In this document: positions 28,258-37,261 of the stretch, piece after piece
How positions within the stretch are numbered: position 1 is the first letter of the stretch
How the letters are laid out: the number at the start of each line of letters is the position of its first letter
Program-made: the position numbers and the translations under genes
Origin: Acidobacteria bacterium AB60
GTDB taxonomy: Bacteria > Acidobacteriota > Terriglobia > Terriglobales > Acidobacteriaceae
Length of the DNA: 64,000 nucleotides
Assembly (NCBI GenBank): GCA_008682415.1
Contig: VANK01000005.1
Span: 248,001 to 312,000 of the forward strand
Direction of reading: 5' to 3'
Notes under the pieces: generated by a model
Database searches by the model: none
What the model saw: the letters and a program-made list of their open reading frames with translations, nothing else
What the model was told of the DNA's origin: nothing

Positions 28258-28823
28258 GCGGGAGGCGGGCCGAGGTTCGGGAGCCGTTTGCGCACGCGTG
28301 GCGCGCGGAGATTCTAAAGGCGCGGCCCCTGATTCTTCCGCCACGGCATTTCACCTATCCGCGAGAGGCGGAGGAGGTGGAACGCGGAGCACTGGAGGTG
28401 CTGGTCACGCCTGAGGGATCGCAGCCATTTCTGGCCACGTGCGCGGTGGGCTTCGCCGATCCCATTGTTCCAACGGGCGTGTGGTCCGCGCCCAATCCGC
28501 GGGAGCTCTGTGCCGTATCCGGGGGCTACGCGTATGTGATCGACACGACTGATCCGGAGCGTTTCGCGATGATCGCGTACCGGCCGGTGCTGGAGGTGCG
28601 TCCGGTTGAGGCGGAGGGACTGCTGCTCTTTATCGGGCATCGCAGTATTGTGGCGTGGGGACAGGCGGGGCGGGCGTGGGAGTCGCCAAAGCTCTCCGAT
28701 GAGGGGCTGACGATCGCGGCAATTGAGGGAGGCGTGCTGCACGGGATGGGCTGGGAGATGCGGACGGACAAGGAGACGGCGTTCGCGATCGATCTGGGGA
28801 CGGGGGAAGCTATTGGCTCTTAG
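28254..28823 (+). CDS. Conserved protein of unknown function coupled to the phosphatase
   Basis: A 189-residue soluble protein, no signal peptide or membrane segment. It begins SGRRAEVREPFAHAWRAEIL and is rich in beta strands (ELCAVSGGYAYVIDT, AEGLLLFIGHRSIVAWG), ending with strands MRTDKETAFAIDLGTGE. No family is recognised. Its start overlaps the phosphatase stop by 4 bases, so the two are made together and probably work together. Its 3' end overlaps the convergent glycosyltransferase gene by 4 bases. Confidence 0.75.
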   Translation: MSGRRAEVREPFAHAWRAEILKARPLILPPRHFTYPREAEEVERGALEVLVTPEGSQPFLATCAVGFADPIVPTGVWSAPNPRELCAVSGGYAYVIDTTDPERFAMIAYRPVLEVRPVEAEGLLLFIGHRSIVAWGQAGRAWESPKLSDEGLTIAAIEGGVLHGMGWEMRTDKETAFAIDLGTGEAIGS

Positions 28824-30052
28824 CTTTCCACGGCGCTGGGAGCGGGGGCTTTCAAGATGCCTTCGTAAGCGGCATAGACGCCGTCGAAGACAGCGTCCCA
28901 ACTCATGGTGAGAGCGTAGGCGCGGGCGGCGAGGCGCATGGCCTGGTGCTTGGCGGGATCGCGCAGAACCTCGGCGACGGCGGCAGAGAACTCCTCGTCG
29001 GGGACGATGCGGCCGGTTTCGCCCTCGCGCACGATGGTGGGTGGACCACCGTCGGGGGTGACGATGGCAGGCACACCGCTGGCGAGCGCCTCGAGGACGA
29101 CGTTGCCGAAGGTGTCGGTGTGCGAGGGGAAGACGAAGAGGTCCATGTTGGCGTAGGCCTGGGAGAGCGGCTTGCCCTTCAGTACGCCGGTGAACTCGGC
29201 GCGCGGCAGGCGCTCGCGGAGCCAGGATTCTTCGGCGCCGTGGCCAACGATCATGAAGCGGAAGTCGTGGAGGCCCATCTGTTCGAGCTCCTGCTGGATG
29301 GTGGCGAGCAGGGCCACATTCTTCTCGACGGAGAGGCGGCCGACGAAGCCCAGGACGAAGGTGCGGTCCGCGGGAGTGCGGGTGCGCAGAGAGGGATGGA
29401 AGAGGCCGGCGTCGACGCCGCGCGGCATAAGGTAGCAGGGCCGGCCGGTGGTGCGCTCGAGCAGCGAGCAGAGCGCGGGGTTGGGGGCGAACAGCACGCG
29501 CGCGATGGAGTAGAAGCGCGCGGCGAAGGCCATGGCCACGTCTTCAATCTTCTGACCGGTAACGTCGGCTTTGGGCTTGGGCAGGTGGCGCAGGAGCCAC
29601 TCGGAACGGCGCGCCGCGTATTCGTGCACGTTGGTGTGCCAGCTGGCGGCAAGGGGCAGGTGAAGGGCGGCGGCCAGACCGGCGGCGAGCATGCCGACTT
29701 CGCTGGGTCCGGTCATGTGGACGATATCGGGCTGGAACCGGACGAGCACGTCTTCGATGAGGGGCACGTGGCGAAAGAAGGCGGGATCGAAACGAAGGTC
29801 CTTCTCGAGCGCGAAGGAGAGGAAGCCGCGGGGCAGCTCAAGGGTCCAGACGTTGCCGTCTTCCTGCAGGTGCGGCTCGCGGTCGCCGGCACGCACGCAG
29901 AGGAAGGGCAGGTTGCGGCGGCGGGCGAATGCCTCGAAGTGGCGGCTGGTATGCGCGACCCCGTTGACCTCGTGGAAGGAGTCAGGGAAGTAGGCAACGC
30001 GCGGTGGAGGGGCTGTGGTGATGGTCAACGTCTCAGAATCCGGTTCTGGCAT
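28820..30052 (-). CDS. Family 4 glycosyltransferase
   Basis: A 410-residue GT-B fold enzyme. The N-terminal domain has PDSFHEVNGVAHTSRHFE, the nucleotide-sugar loop common to this group. The C-terminal domain has GFVGRLSVEKNVALL, FMIVGHGAEE and FPSHTDTFGNVVLEALA, where Asp stands in place of the first Glu of the E-x7-E motif, as in several mannosyl- and lipid-glycosyltransferases. A likely role is transfer of a sugar to a lipid or surface glycan at the inner membrane. Donor and acceptor are unknown. It is the only glycan gene here, so no pathway can be inferred. Confidence 0.88.
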   Translation of the reverse strand: MPEPDSETLTITTAPPPRVAYFPDSFHEVNGVAHTSRHFEAFARRRNLPFLCVRAGDREPHLQEDGNVWTLELPRGFLSFALEKDLRFDPAFFRHVPLIEDVLVRFQPDIVHMTGPSEVGMLAAGLAAALHLPLAASWHTNVHEYAARRSEWLLRHLPKPKADVTGQKIEDVAMAFAARFYSIARVLFAPNPALCSLLERTTGRPCYLMPRGVDAGLFHPSLRTRTPADRTFVLGFVGRLSVEKNVALLATIQQELEQMGLHDFRFMIVGHGAEESWLRERLPRAEFTGVLKGKPLSQAYANMDLFVFPSHTDTFGNVVLEALASGVPAIVTPDGGPPTIVREGETGRIVPDEEFSAAVAEVLRDPAKHQAMRLAARAYALTMSWDAVFDGVYAAYEGILKAPAPSAVES

Positions 30053-30137
30053 GGATCGAATGTTGGCGGACGGCGGCGCTGCGGGGCGCCGCCTACTTCA
30101 AGTGTAGTCAATGTCGAAACCGGTGAGCGGGAAACGA

Positions 30138-31298
30138 TCAGCCTTCGTGTTCACCCAGGGCCAGGCGCAGCTGGTGCGATTCGCTCCAGGCCATGCGCAG
30201 CCCGCTGGAGACCGGGCCGCTGCCCATGAGCAGGACCAGAGCGATTCCCCAGCGCATGACGCCGGGTGCGCTGCCGTCGGGCCAGAGCTCGCTGAGGGGG
30301 CGCACGACGCCGTTGGCATCGGGATGGTAGACACGCTCGTCCCAGGTGCGGGAGCCGATGGGGAAATCGGGGTAGTGGCGGATGGCGTCGATGGTGGAGC
30401 GAAGGATGCGGTGCTTCCAGGGCTCGGCGTACTGCGGCATGAAGAGGATGTTGCTCTTCTTTTCGCGGCGGATCTCGTGCACGAACTCAGTGAAGCTGGA
30501 AGCGTTGGTGAGGTTGACGTTAGCGTTGGCCTCGACGCCGTGACGGTCGCCTCCGGAGATGAGCAGCATGTTCCATTTTTCGGCCAGGCGGCAGACGGCG
30601 CGGTTTTCATCCCAGTGGCGCAGGCCGTTGAGTTCGAGGGCGTGGAGGAAGTTGCCGTTCTTGAGCAGGAACTCGTTGACCAGGAACTGGTGTTTTTCCT
30701 TGCCCACGAGGAAGAGGTCCCACATGGGGTGATTGAAGACGACCAGCACATTGGGCTCGTCGTTGAGAGCGGCCAGGATCTCGGTGAGGCGCTGGTCGCT
30801 GGGATTTTCGGTGTAGTTTTCCAGGGTCTGCATCCACTCCGCGGCACGGGCGCTGGGCAGATTGTGGATGCCGAGGTGGAAGTCCTGCACGCCGCCGTAG
30901 GGGGCGCTCCACTCGACCGAGACGGGAATCTGGCGGGCGCTGGGCACGGTGCGCAGCAGCATGGGCGCCTTGATGTTGTCGTGGTCGGAAAGGGAGACCA
31001 TGGAGGCGATGCCCAGATCCTCAATCTGCTTGCTCTCGAGGTCGAAGGCGAGCTTGGGAGTCATGGGCGGGGTCCAGTAGCTGGCGGAGTAGTTGACGCG
31101 CACGCCGTGATTGCTCTCGGACCGGTTTTCAAGACGTGAGAGGAAGGGGCGAATCAGGGGGTACTGATTGCCGAGATTGGCCAGAAAGTCGAGCGTCTCC
31201 TGAGACTGATTGGTATGACTGTGCAGGGAGACTCCGGCACGATATCCCCGCGAGGCGCGCTGATCGCGCCACAGGTACGAGACCGTTGAGTTGGGCAT
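30138..31298 (-). CDS. PHP-domain phosphoesterase-like protein
   Basis: About 386 residues. Metal-binding PHP motifs are in order: SLHSHTN (H-x-H), SLSDHDN, VFNHPMWD and a C-terminal GGDRHG. These line up with the trinuclear metal site of PHP phosphatases such as histidinol phosphatase and DNA-polymerase-associated PHP domains. The rest shows mixed alpha/beta with no extra domain, and it ends with a short hydrophobic segment (GIALVLLMGSGPV). The substrate is unknown. The start at 31298 is chosen from GAGGAG 4 bases upstream. Confidence 0.8.
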   Translation of the reverse strand: MPNSTVSYLWRDQRASRGYRAGVSLHSHTNQSQETLDFLANLGNQYPLIRPFLSRLENRSESNHGVRVNYSASYWTPPMTPKLAFDLESKQIEDLGIASMVSLSDHDNIKAPMLLRTVPSARQIPVSVEWSAPYGGVQDFHLGIHNLPSARAAEWMQTLENYTENPSDQRLTEILAALNDEPNVLVVFNHPMWDLFLVGKEKHQFLVNEFLLKNGNFLHALELNGLRHWDENRAVCRLAEKWNMLLISGGDRHGVEANANVNLTNASSFTEFVHEIRREKKSNILFMPQYAEPWKHRILRSTIDAIRHYPDFPIGSRTWDERVYHPDANGVVRPLSELWPDGSAPGVMRWGIALVLLMGSGPVSSGLRMAWSESHQLRLALGEHEG

Positions 31299-31423
31299 GT
31301 CGCTCCTCATTCCCGCTTTCTGATTTGGGGTTACTTACAGATCAGTTTGCCCGGAGGTGCGTCAAAGACCGGTTAATGCCCGACGAATAAGGGTTCAATT
31401 GCGGCAGGAACCAAGAAAATCAC

Positions 31424-31444
31424 GGAAGATTCACGGAATCTTCC
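31424..31444. promoter_or_regulatory. Perfect 9-bp palindrome in a divergent promoter region
   Basis: GGAAGATTC and GAATCTTCC flank a 3-base centre, between the PHP gene (minus) and the butyrate kinase gene (plus). It is well placed to be an operator for either; it has no T-run on the plus strand, so a terminator is less likely. Confidence 0.45.
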
Positions 31445-31540
31445 AAAAAGCCGCTCAACCCGGGTGCTTGCTGTGAACCGCAACTCAACTTTCGGAGTGG
31501 AACTGAACTAAGTACACTCGTTGAGGCCGTTTGGAGTCAA

Positions 31541-32698
31541 GTGGTGAACGCGGGAAGAAGAGTGCTGGCGATCAATCCGGGCTCGACCTCGACCAAGGTG
31601 GGCATGTATGCCCAGGGGGACGGGGCAGGCGCCGCCGTAGTTTGTGCGTGGACGCGCTGTTTGCAGCATGCCGATGCCGAACTGGAGCGATTTCGCGGGC
31701 AGCCGGCGATGGCGCAGGCGGAGTTTCGGGCAGAGGCGATCCGGAGAGCGCTCGAGGAGGCGGAGATCGAGGGTGCGGGTTTTGCGGGAGTCGGCGGGCG
31801 GGGTGGACTGCTGCCTCCACTGGAGTGCGGCACCTGGCTGGTGAATGAGGCCATGATCGAGGAGTTGCGGCTGGCGCGTCGCGGGGATCATGCCTGCAAC
31901 CTGGGCGCGGTGCTGGCGCTGCGGTTTGCGCGGACAGCGGGTGTGGGTGCCTACGTGGTGGATCCGGTGACGGTGGACGAGTGGCAGGCGTGCGCGCGGA
32001 TCTCGGGGTCGCCGCTGATGGAGCGTTCTGCGATCGGGCATGCCCTGAATATCAAGGCGGTGGCGCGGCGGTTTGCGCGGGAGCGGGCGCAGAGGTACGA
32101 GGAGTTGCGGCTCATCGTGGTACACCTGGGAAGCGGAATCACGGTCTCTGCGCATCGCGAGGGGAGGATGATCGACCAGAACACGCCGGAGGAGGGACCG
32201 TTCGGGCCGGATCGCAGCGGGTGGCTGCCGGTGCGGCAGTTGATTCAGCGCTGTTTCTCCGGGGAGTTCACCGAGCGCCAGCTCGACCGCATGGTGTTTG
32301 GCGAAGGCGGGCTATTCGCGTACCTGGGAACGCGCGACCTGCGCGCGGTGGAGAGAAGGGTGGATGCGGGCGACGCACGGGCCGCGCTGGTGTATGACGC
32401 GATGGCCTATCAGATTGGGAAAGAGATGGGCGCCATGGCGGCGGTGCTGGAGGGGCGCGTGGATGCAATCGTGCTCACCGGCGGCATGGCGCACTCCGAG
32501 CGGCTGGTGGAGCAGCTGCGGCGATACGCGGAATGGATTGCGCCGGTGGCGGTGTATCCCGGAGAAGACGAGCTGCAGGCGCTGGCCGAGGGCGTGTTGC
32601 GCGTGGTGGGCGGCGAGGAGCAGGCGAAGGTATTTCGCAGGCCGGAGGAGGCCGGGGGAGGCGGACGAGAGCGGCTGGTGGTGCAGGGGCTGGAGTAG
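31541..32698 (+). CDS. buk: Butyrate kinase (acetokinase family)
   Basis: 385 residues from a GTG start. The acetokinase-family phosphate loop is present (AINPGSTSTKVGMY), followed by NEAMIEEL, VDPVTVDEW, NIKAVARRFA, VHLGSGITVSAH and a C-terminal VLTGGMAHSERLV. The HLGSGIT and NPGSTSTK patterns match butyrate kinase better than acetate kinase. It would convert butyryl phosphate (or branched acyl phosphates) and ADP to the acid and ATP. A phosphotransbutyrylase (ptb) partner is not within this window. Its stop abuts the convergent pcrA stop without a gap. Confidence 0.92.
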   Translation: MVNAGRRVLAINPGSTSTKVGMYAQGDGAGAAVVCAWTRCLQHADAELERFRGQPAMAQAEFRAEAIRRALEEAEIEGAGFAGVGGRGGLLPPLECGTWLVNEAMIEELRLARRGDHACNLGAVLALRFARTAGVGAYVVDPVTVDEWQACARISGSPLMERSAIGHALNIKAVARRFARERAQRYEELRLIVVHLGSGITVSAHREGRMIDQNTPEEGPFGPDRSGWLPVRQLIQRCFSGEFTERQLDRMVFGEGGLFAYLGTRDLRAVERRVDAGDARAALVYDAMAYQIGKEMGAMAAVLEGRVDAIVLTGGMAHSERLVEQLRRYAEWIAPVAVYPGEDELQALAEGVLRVVGGEEQAKVFRRPEEAGGGGRERLVVQGLE

Positions 32699-35452
32699 CT
32701 AGACCTTCTCGAGGTTGGCGAACTTCTCCATCAGCTTCTTCATGCCGTGGCGCGTGAACATGACGGTGAGCTTGGCGTCTTCGCCCTCGCCCTCGCGCAT
32801 GAGCACGGTGCCCTCGCCATATTTGCTGTGGCGGACGCGTTCGCCCTTTTTGAGGCTGGTGACGCCGTGCGCTTGAGGGATGTCCATCTTGGGGCGTGCG
32901 AAGGCGCCGGGCTTCCCTGCTCCGGGGCGGCCGCCGAAGAACCGGGCGATGTTGTCGAGGGAATTATTGTCGCCGCCACGCTGCCCTGATTTCGCTGCAG
33001 CCTGGCTGTAGGTCAGGCGAGGCGCCTCCTGGCTCTCGTTCTCGTAATCGTAGTGGCGATCGGCATATTCTCCGGAGGCGGCGCGGCGCTGGCCGTAGCT
33101 GTAAGCCTCGGTGGACCATGCGGGACCGCGGCCGCCCAGGCTCTCCATCAGCGGCGGAGGCACCTCCTGGAGAAAGCGGGAGGGGACGCTCATCTCCGGC
33201 GCGGCGTTGCCGTAGCGGCGGCGGTAGCGGGCGCGCGTGAGGATGAGAGTGTTCATGGCGCGGGTCATGCCCACGTAGCAGAGGCGCCGCTCTTCTTCGA
33301 GCTCGTCAGGGTTGTTGAGGGTGCGCGAGTGCGGGAAGAGGCCTTCTTCCATGCCGGCAAGGAAGACGAGAGGAAACTCGAGGCCCTTGGCAGCATGCAG
33401 CGTCATGAGAGTGACGCGCGCCTCGGGATCGTACTGGTCGGCGTCGGAAGCGAGGGCCGCATGATCGAGGAAGTCGGCGAGGGTCTCGCCGCGCACCTCG
33501 GCGTCATGGGCGGCATTGGCGAGTTCCTTCAGGTTTTCAATGCGGCTAATAGCCTCCGGTGACCCTTCTGCTTCGAGGGCGCGGATGTAGCCGGTGCGGT
33601 CAATGAGGAAGCGAATCAGTTCGGGGAGGGTGGCGGCATCGCCGGGCGCGCGGAAGCCTTCGACGCGCTCGCCGGAGTCATTGCCGCCCTCGTTCGAGCC
33701 GGGTGTCTTCATCTCCGCGGCGCGCGGGGTCCACCCCCTGGATGCTGTCCCTTCTTCTTTCTTCGGCGGCTGCCCGGCCTTGGGGATGTTCAGGAACGGC
33801 CGTTTTGGTTCGGGAGCGAAGGGAGAGAAGCTGGCCAGGTCGAGCAGCGGCAGTTGATTCTCATTGCCGCCGAAGTTGAAGTCGGTGGCTTCGGCATCGG
33901 CAAGCGCCGCTTCGGCTTCGTTGGAGGCGGCGCCAAAGTCAAAGCCGGTGTCGGCGTCTTCATCCTCAGCACTGGAGACGTCAGCAGAGAGCTTGCCGGC
34001 GAAATCCGGATCCAGCATGGCCTGGGCGTCGGTGATGAGGGTGCGGAACGAGTCGAGCGCCATCTGCGCGCGGGTAGGGATGAGCTTGTTCTCGATGGCT
34101 GAGCGCATCACATCCCAGGTGGAGCGGCCGGTCTCGAGGGCCATGCGTTCGAGGGTGGAGAGCGTCTGGGCGCCGATGCCGCGGGCGGGCGTGTTGATGA
34201 CGCGCTGCAGCGCCATGGAGTCATGCGGATTGCGGACGAGGCGCAGGTAACTGAGCATGTCTTTGATTTCGGCGCGCTCGTAGAAGCTGAAGCCGCCTAC
34301 CATGGTGTAGCGGATGTTGTAGCGGCGCAGCGCCTCTTCCACGAGGCGCGACTGCGAGTTGGTGCGGTACAGCACGGCGCAGCGGCCCTGCTCGCCCTCC
34401 TCGTTGTTCTCGCGGAAGAACTTCTGGATCCGATCGGCGATAAACAGCGCCTCATTTTCGCCGTCGGGCGCCTCATAGTAGCCGATGAGGGAGCCGCCCT
34501 GGCGGTCGGTCCACAGCTTCTTGCCCTTGCGGCGCAGGTTATTGGCGACGACGGCCCCGGCGGCTTCGAGGATGTTTTGCGTGGAGCGATAGTTCTGCTC
34601 GAGGCGAACGATCTTGGCGTTGGGGAAGTCTTTCTCGAACTCGAGAATGTTGCGGATGTCGGCGCCGCGCCAGGAGTAGATGCTCTGGTCTTCGTCGCCC
34701 ACGGCACAGACGTTTTTGTCTTCGCCGGCCAGCATCTTCATCAGCTCATATTGCGGCCGGTTGGTGTCCTGGTACTCGTCGACCAACAGGTAGCGATACT
34801 TGCGCTGATAACGCTCGCGGGTTTCGTGGGAGACCTTGAGGAGGCGCACGGCTTCGAGCAGAAGATCGTCGAAGTCGAGGGCGTTGTTCTTCTTCAGCTC
34901 GGCCTTGTAGCTCTGGTAGATGTGCGCGATGCGCTCACTGTTGGGATCACTGGAGCCGAGGTAGTACTCCTGCGGATCGACCATGTGATTCTTGGCCCAG
35001 GAGATGCGGCCCAGCACGGTGCGCGGGGTGAGCTGCTTGGTGTCGAGCCCCATGCGCCGCATGACGGCTTTCACGATGGAGGACTGGTCGTTTTCGTCGT
35101 AGATGGCAAAGCTGCGAGTGAGGCCTTCGCCATTGACCTTGAGCGCCTCGATGTCGCGGCGCAGCATGCGCACGCAGAGCGAGTGGAAGGTGGAGATGAG
35201 GGGCTTGGCGAGCGAGGTATGCCCCAGCAGGCGATCGACGCGCTCGCCCATCTCCGCGGCTGCTTTGTTGGTAAAGGTCACGGCCAGGATCGAGTCTGGC
35301 GCCACGCCCTTTTCGCGGATGAGCCAGGCGATGCGCGCGGTGATGACGCGTGTTTTGCCGGAGCCGGCCCCGGCAAGGATGAGCAGGGGTCCGTCCGTGG
35401 CTTCGACAGCAGCGCGTTGTTCAGGATTCAGATTGGCGATAAGTGACGACAA
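32699..35452 (-). CDS. pcrA: UvrD/PcrA-type DNA helicase
   Basis: A 917-residue SF1A 3'-5' helicase for repair and replication restart. Motifs: Q-motif LNPEQRAAVE, Walker A GAGSGKT, Ia TFTNKAA, II LLVDEYQDTN, III VGDEDQSIYSWRGA, IV LEQNYRST, V/VI VTLMTLHAAKGLEF and LCYVGMTRA. Domain order is normal except for an acidic, Ala/Asp/Glu-rich insertion of about 120 residues (about residues 484-604) inside domain 2B, where normal enzymes go directly into the next helix (LPELIRFLIDRTGY). The insert carries no recognisable domain. The C-terminus has the PcrA-like SLKKGERVRHSKYGEGTV Tudor-like tail that can bind RNA polymerase. Typical PcrA is about 720-780 residues. Confidence 0.95.
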   Translation of the reverse strand: MSSLIANLNPEQRAAVEATDGPLLILAGAGSGKTRVITARIAWLIREKGVAPDSILAVTFTNKAAAEMGERVDRLLGHTSLAKPLISTFHSLCVRMLRRDIEALKVNGEGLTRSFAIYDENDQSSIVKAVMRRMGLDTKQLTPRTVLGRISWAKNHMVDPQEYYLGSSDPNSERIAHIYQSYKAELKKNNALDFDDLLLEAVRLLKVSHETRERYQRKYRYLLVDEYQDTNRPQYELMKMLAGEDKNVCAVGDEDQSIYSWRGADIRNILEFEKDFPNAKIVRLEQNYRSTQNILEAAGAVVANNLRRKGKKLWTDRQGGSLIGYYEAPDGENEALFIADRIQKFFRENNEEGEQGRCAVLYRTNSQSRLVEEALRRYNIRYTMVGGFSFYERAEIKDMLSYLRLVRNPHDSMALQRVINTPARGIGAQTLSTLERMALETGRSTWDVMRSAIENKLIPTRAQMALDSFRTLITDAQAMLDPDFAGKLSADVSSAEDEDADTGFDFGAASNEAEAALADAEATDFNFGGNENQLPLLDLASFSPFAPEPKRPFLNIPKAGQPPKKEEGTASRGWTPRAAEMKTPGSNEGGNDSGERVEGFRAPGDAATLPELIRFLIDRTGYIRALEAEGSPEAISRIENLKELANAAHDAEVRGETLADFLDHAALASDADQYDPEARVTLMTLHAAKGLEFPLVFLAGMEEGLFPHSRTLNNPDELEEERRLCYVGMTRAMNTLILTRARYRRRYGNAAPEMSVPSRFLQEVPPPLMESLGGRGPAWSTEAYSYGQRRAASGEYADRHYDYENESQEAPRLTYSQAAAKSGQRGGDNNSLDNIARFFGGRPGAGKPGAFARPKMDIPQAHGVTSLKKGERVRHSKYGEGTVLMREGEGEDAKLTVMFTRHGMKKLMEKFANLEKV

Positions 35453-35578
35453 AACGTGGAGTCCCGGCGGGAAAAGATTCCTGGTTCCATTTTACCGTTC
35501 CCGCGGAAAACGTTCGCAGCACACGGAATGGGGGCGGGGCGCTGTGCCACAATGCTCGAAAAGGCTCGACAATAGGCT

Positions 35579-35944
35579 ATGCTTGATCTCGTCCGCGGCT
35601 TCCTTCTCCTGGTGGGCATCTTTCTTCTGGGGACGTTTCTGCACGAACGCGGCGTGCCCATTCCCGGCAGCGTTCTGGGTCTGCTGCTGCTGTATGGCGC
35701 GCTTCTGAGCGGGATGGTGAAGCTCTCCTGGGTGGAGAAGGCGGCCGGCCTTCTGCTGCGCCACATGGTGCTGTTGTTTGTGCCGGTGACGGTTGGATTG
35801 ATCGATGTGGGCGGCGTGGTATCGCGCAGCGCGATCGCTATCGCGGCCAGTCTGCTGGTGAGCTTTCTCGCCGTGCTGCTGACAACCGGCATGCTGGGAC
35901 AAAGGCTCCTTGCGCGGAAAGCCTCTGCGGAGCATCTATCGTGA
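35579..35944 (+). CDS. LrgA/CidA-family holin-like protein
   Basis: A 121-residue integral membrane protein with about four helices (starting LVRGFLLLVGIFLLGTFLHERG) and the family signature GVPIPGSVLGLLLLYGALL. It forms a small membrane pore that, with its LrgB partner, affects murein hydrolase release and transport of metabolites such as pyruvate. It overlaps the next gene (GTGA), a typical lrgAB arrangement. Confidence 0.92.
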   Translation: MLDLVRGFLLLVGIFLLGTFLHERGVPIPGSVLGLLLLYGALLSGMVKLSWVEKAAGLLLRHMVLLFVPVTVGLIDVGGVVSRSAIAIAASLLVSFLAVLLTTGMLGQRLLARKASAEHLS

Positions 35945-36627
35945 GGCCGATGCTGCAACATCCCGTGTTCAGCATCGCGCTGACCTTTGTGTTTTACGCC
36001 GCTGCGCAGATGCTGCACCGCCGCTGGCGAGCGCTGCCGCCCATCGTGCTGGCGTGCGTGCCGATCATCGTATTTCTGCTGCTGCTGCACGAACCGTACC
36101 GCAACTATAACCGCGGGGGCAGCGTGCTGACCTGGTGCCTGGGTCCGGCCACTGTGGCGCTGGCTGTTCCGATGTACCGCAACAGCATGCCGTTGCGCAG
36201 CTCTCTGCCGCGGCTGGCCATGGTGGTATTGGCCGGCGCGCTGGTGGGCATGGTGACTGCGGGGGGCACGGCGTGGCTACTGGGCGCGCCGCGGGATGTG
36301 GTGATGTCGGCTGTGCCCAAATCCGTAACTACGCCGATTGCCATCGAAGTGAGCCGGCAGCTGAACGGCATTCCGCAGATCACTATTGCGATGGTGATCG
36401 GCGCCGGGGTGCTGGGCTCCAGTGTGGGAAGATCTCTGCTCAAGGTCGCGGGAGTCCGTGATGACCGGGCGATCGGCGCTGCCATGGGAACGTCCGCGCA
36501 TGGCATCGGAACCGCAAGCCTGGTGCGCCACTCCGAGATGCAGACCACGGTTTCTTCGTGGGCGATGGCGGCGGCGGGAGTGTTCACGTCGCTGCTGGGC
36601 ACGCTGCTTGCGTGGATCATGCGGTAG
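35941..36627 (+). CDS. LrgB/CidB-family membrane protein
   Basis: A 228-residue polytopic membrane protein partnering the preceding LrgA/CidA. Features include FLLLLHEPYRNYNRGG, WCLGPATVALAVPMYRN, VVMSAVPKSVTTPIAIEVS and a C-terminal GTSAHGIGTASLV, which is the family signature. It starts with a GTG overlapping the upstream stop. No LytSR or CidR regulator is adjacent. Confidence 0.93.
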   Translation: MRPMLQHPVFSIALTFVFYAAAQMLHRRWRALPPIVLACVPIIVFLLLLHEPYRNYNRGGSVLTWCLGPATVALAVPMYRNSMPLRSSLPRLAMVVLAGALVGMVTAGGTAWLLGAPRDVVMSAVPKSVTTPIAIEVSRQLNGIPQITIAMVIGAGVLGSSVGRSLLKVAGVRDDRAIGAAMGTSAHGIGTASLVRHSEMQTTVSSWAMAAAGVFTSLLGTLLAWIMR

Positions 36628-36663
36628 TGAGACGGCGCCACAACCGGATATCCTGAAGAAGAG

Positions 36664-37221
36664 ATGACACCCGCACGTTCCATCCACCGTGTCGCCGTCT
36701 ACTGCGGATCCGCTGACGGCATCGATCCCGCGTACCGCACTGAGGCTGCGGCACTGGGCAGCGCGGTTGCGCGCGCGGGGCTGGGCCTGGTGTACGGCGG
36801 GGCCAACGTGGGCCTGATGGGTGCGGTGGCCGACGCGGCTCTGGCTGCGGGCGGCGAGGTGATCGGCGTTCTGCCGGAGGTCTTGTCAGGGCGCGAGATT
36901 GCGCATACCGGGCTGACGCGCCTGGAAACCGTGGCGACGATGCACGAACGCAAGGCGCGCATGGTGCACCTGGCGGATGCCTTTCTGATTTTGCCGGGCG
37001 GTTACGGAACACTGGATGAGCTGCTGGAGATCGTGACGTGGTCGCAGCTGCGGCTGCACGCCAAGCCCTGCATTCTGATCAACACGCTGGGGTACTGGGA
37101 TGGGTTGCTGCAGTTTCTTGATTCGGCTGTGGCCGCAGGCTTTTTGAAGGCGGAGAACCGTGCGTTGCTGTTGGTAGCGTCGAATGCGCCGGCGGCTATC
37201 GAGCTTCTCGCGGCCGGCTAG
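36664..37221 (+). CDS. LOG-family phosphoribohydrolase (TIGR00730)
   Basis: A 185-residue Rossmann-like protein with the LOG signature: GLGLVYGGANVGLMGAVADAA, then ETVATMHERKARMV and the catalytic PGGYGTLDELLEI. Related enzymes hydrolyse nucleoside 5'-monophosphates, including cytokinin ribotides, to the free base and ribose phosphate. Length is standard. It starts 36 bases after lrgB and is probably co-transcribed. Confidence 0.9.
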   Translation: MTPARSIHRVAVYCGSADGIDPAYRTEAAALGSAVARAGLGLVYGGANVGLMGAVADAALAAGGEVIGVLPEVLSGREIAHTGLTRLETVATMHERKARMVHLADAFLILPGGYGTLDELLEIVTWSQLRLHAKPCILINTLGYWDGLLQFLDSAVAAGFLKAENRALLLVASNAPAAIELLAAG

Positions 37222-37261
37222 CGCAGTCGCGGCATACGACATTCTTACGTGGAGCTGTTCG

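Noticed and set aside
36664..37221. Annotating the LOG protein as a lysine decarboxylase
   Set aside because: That name is an old misannotation; the PGGYGTLDE motif indicates phosphoribohydrolase activity.
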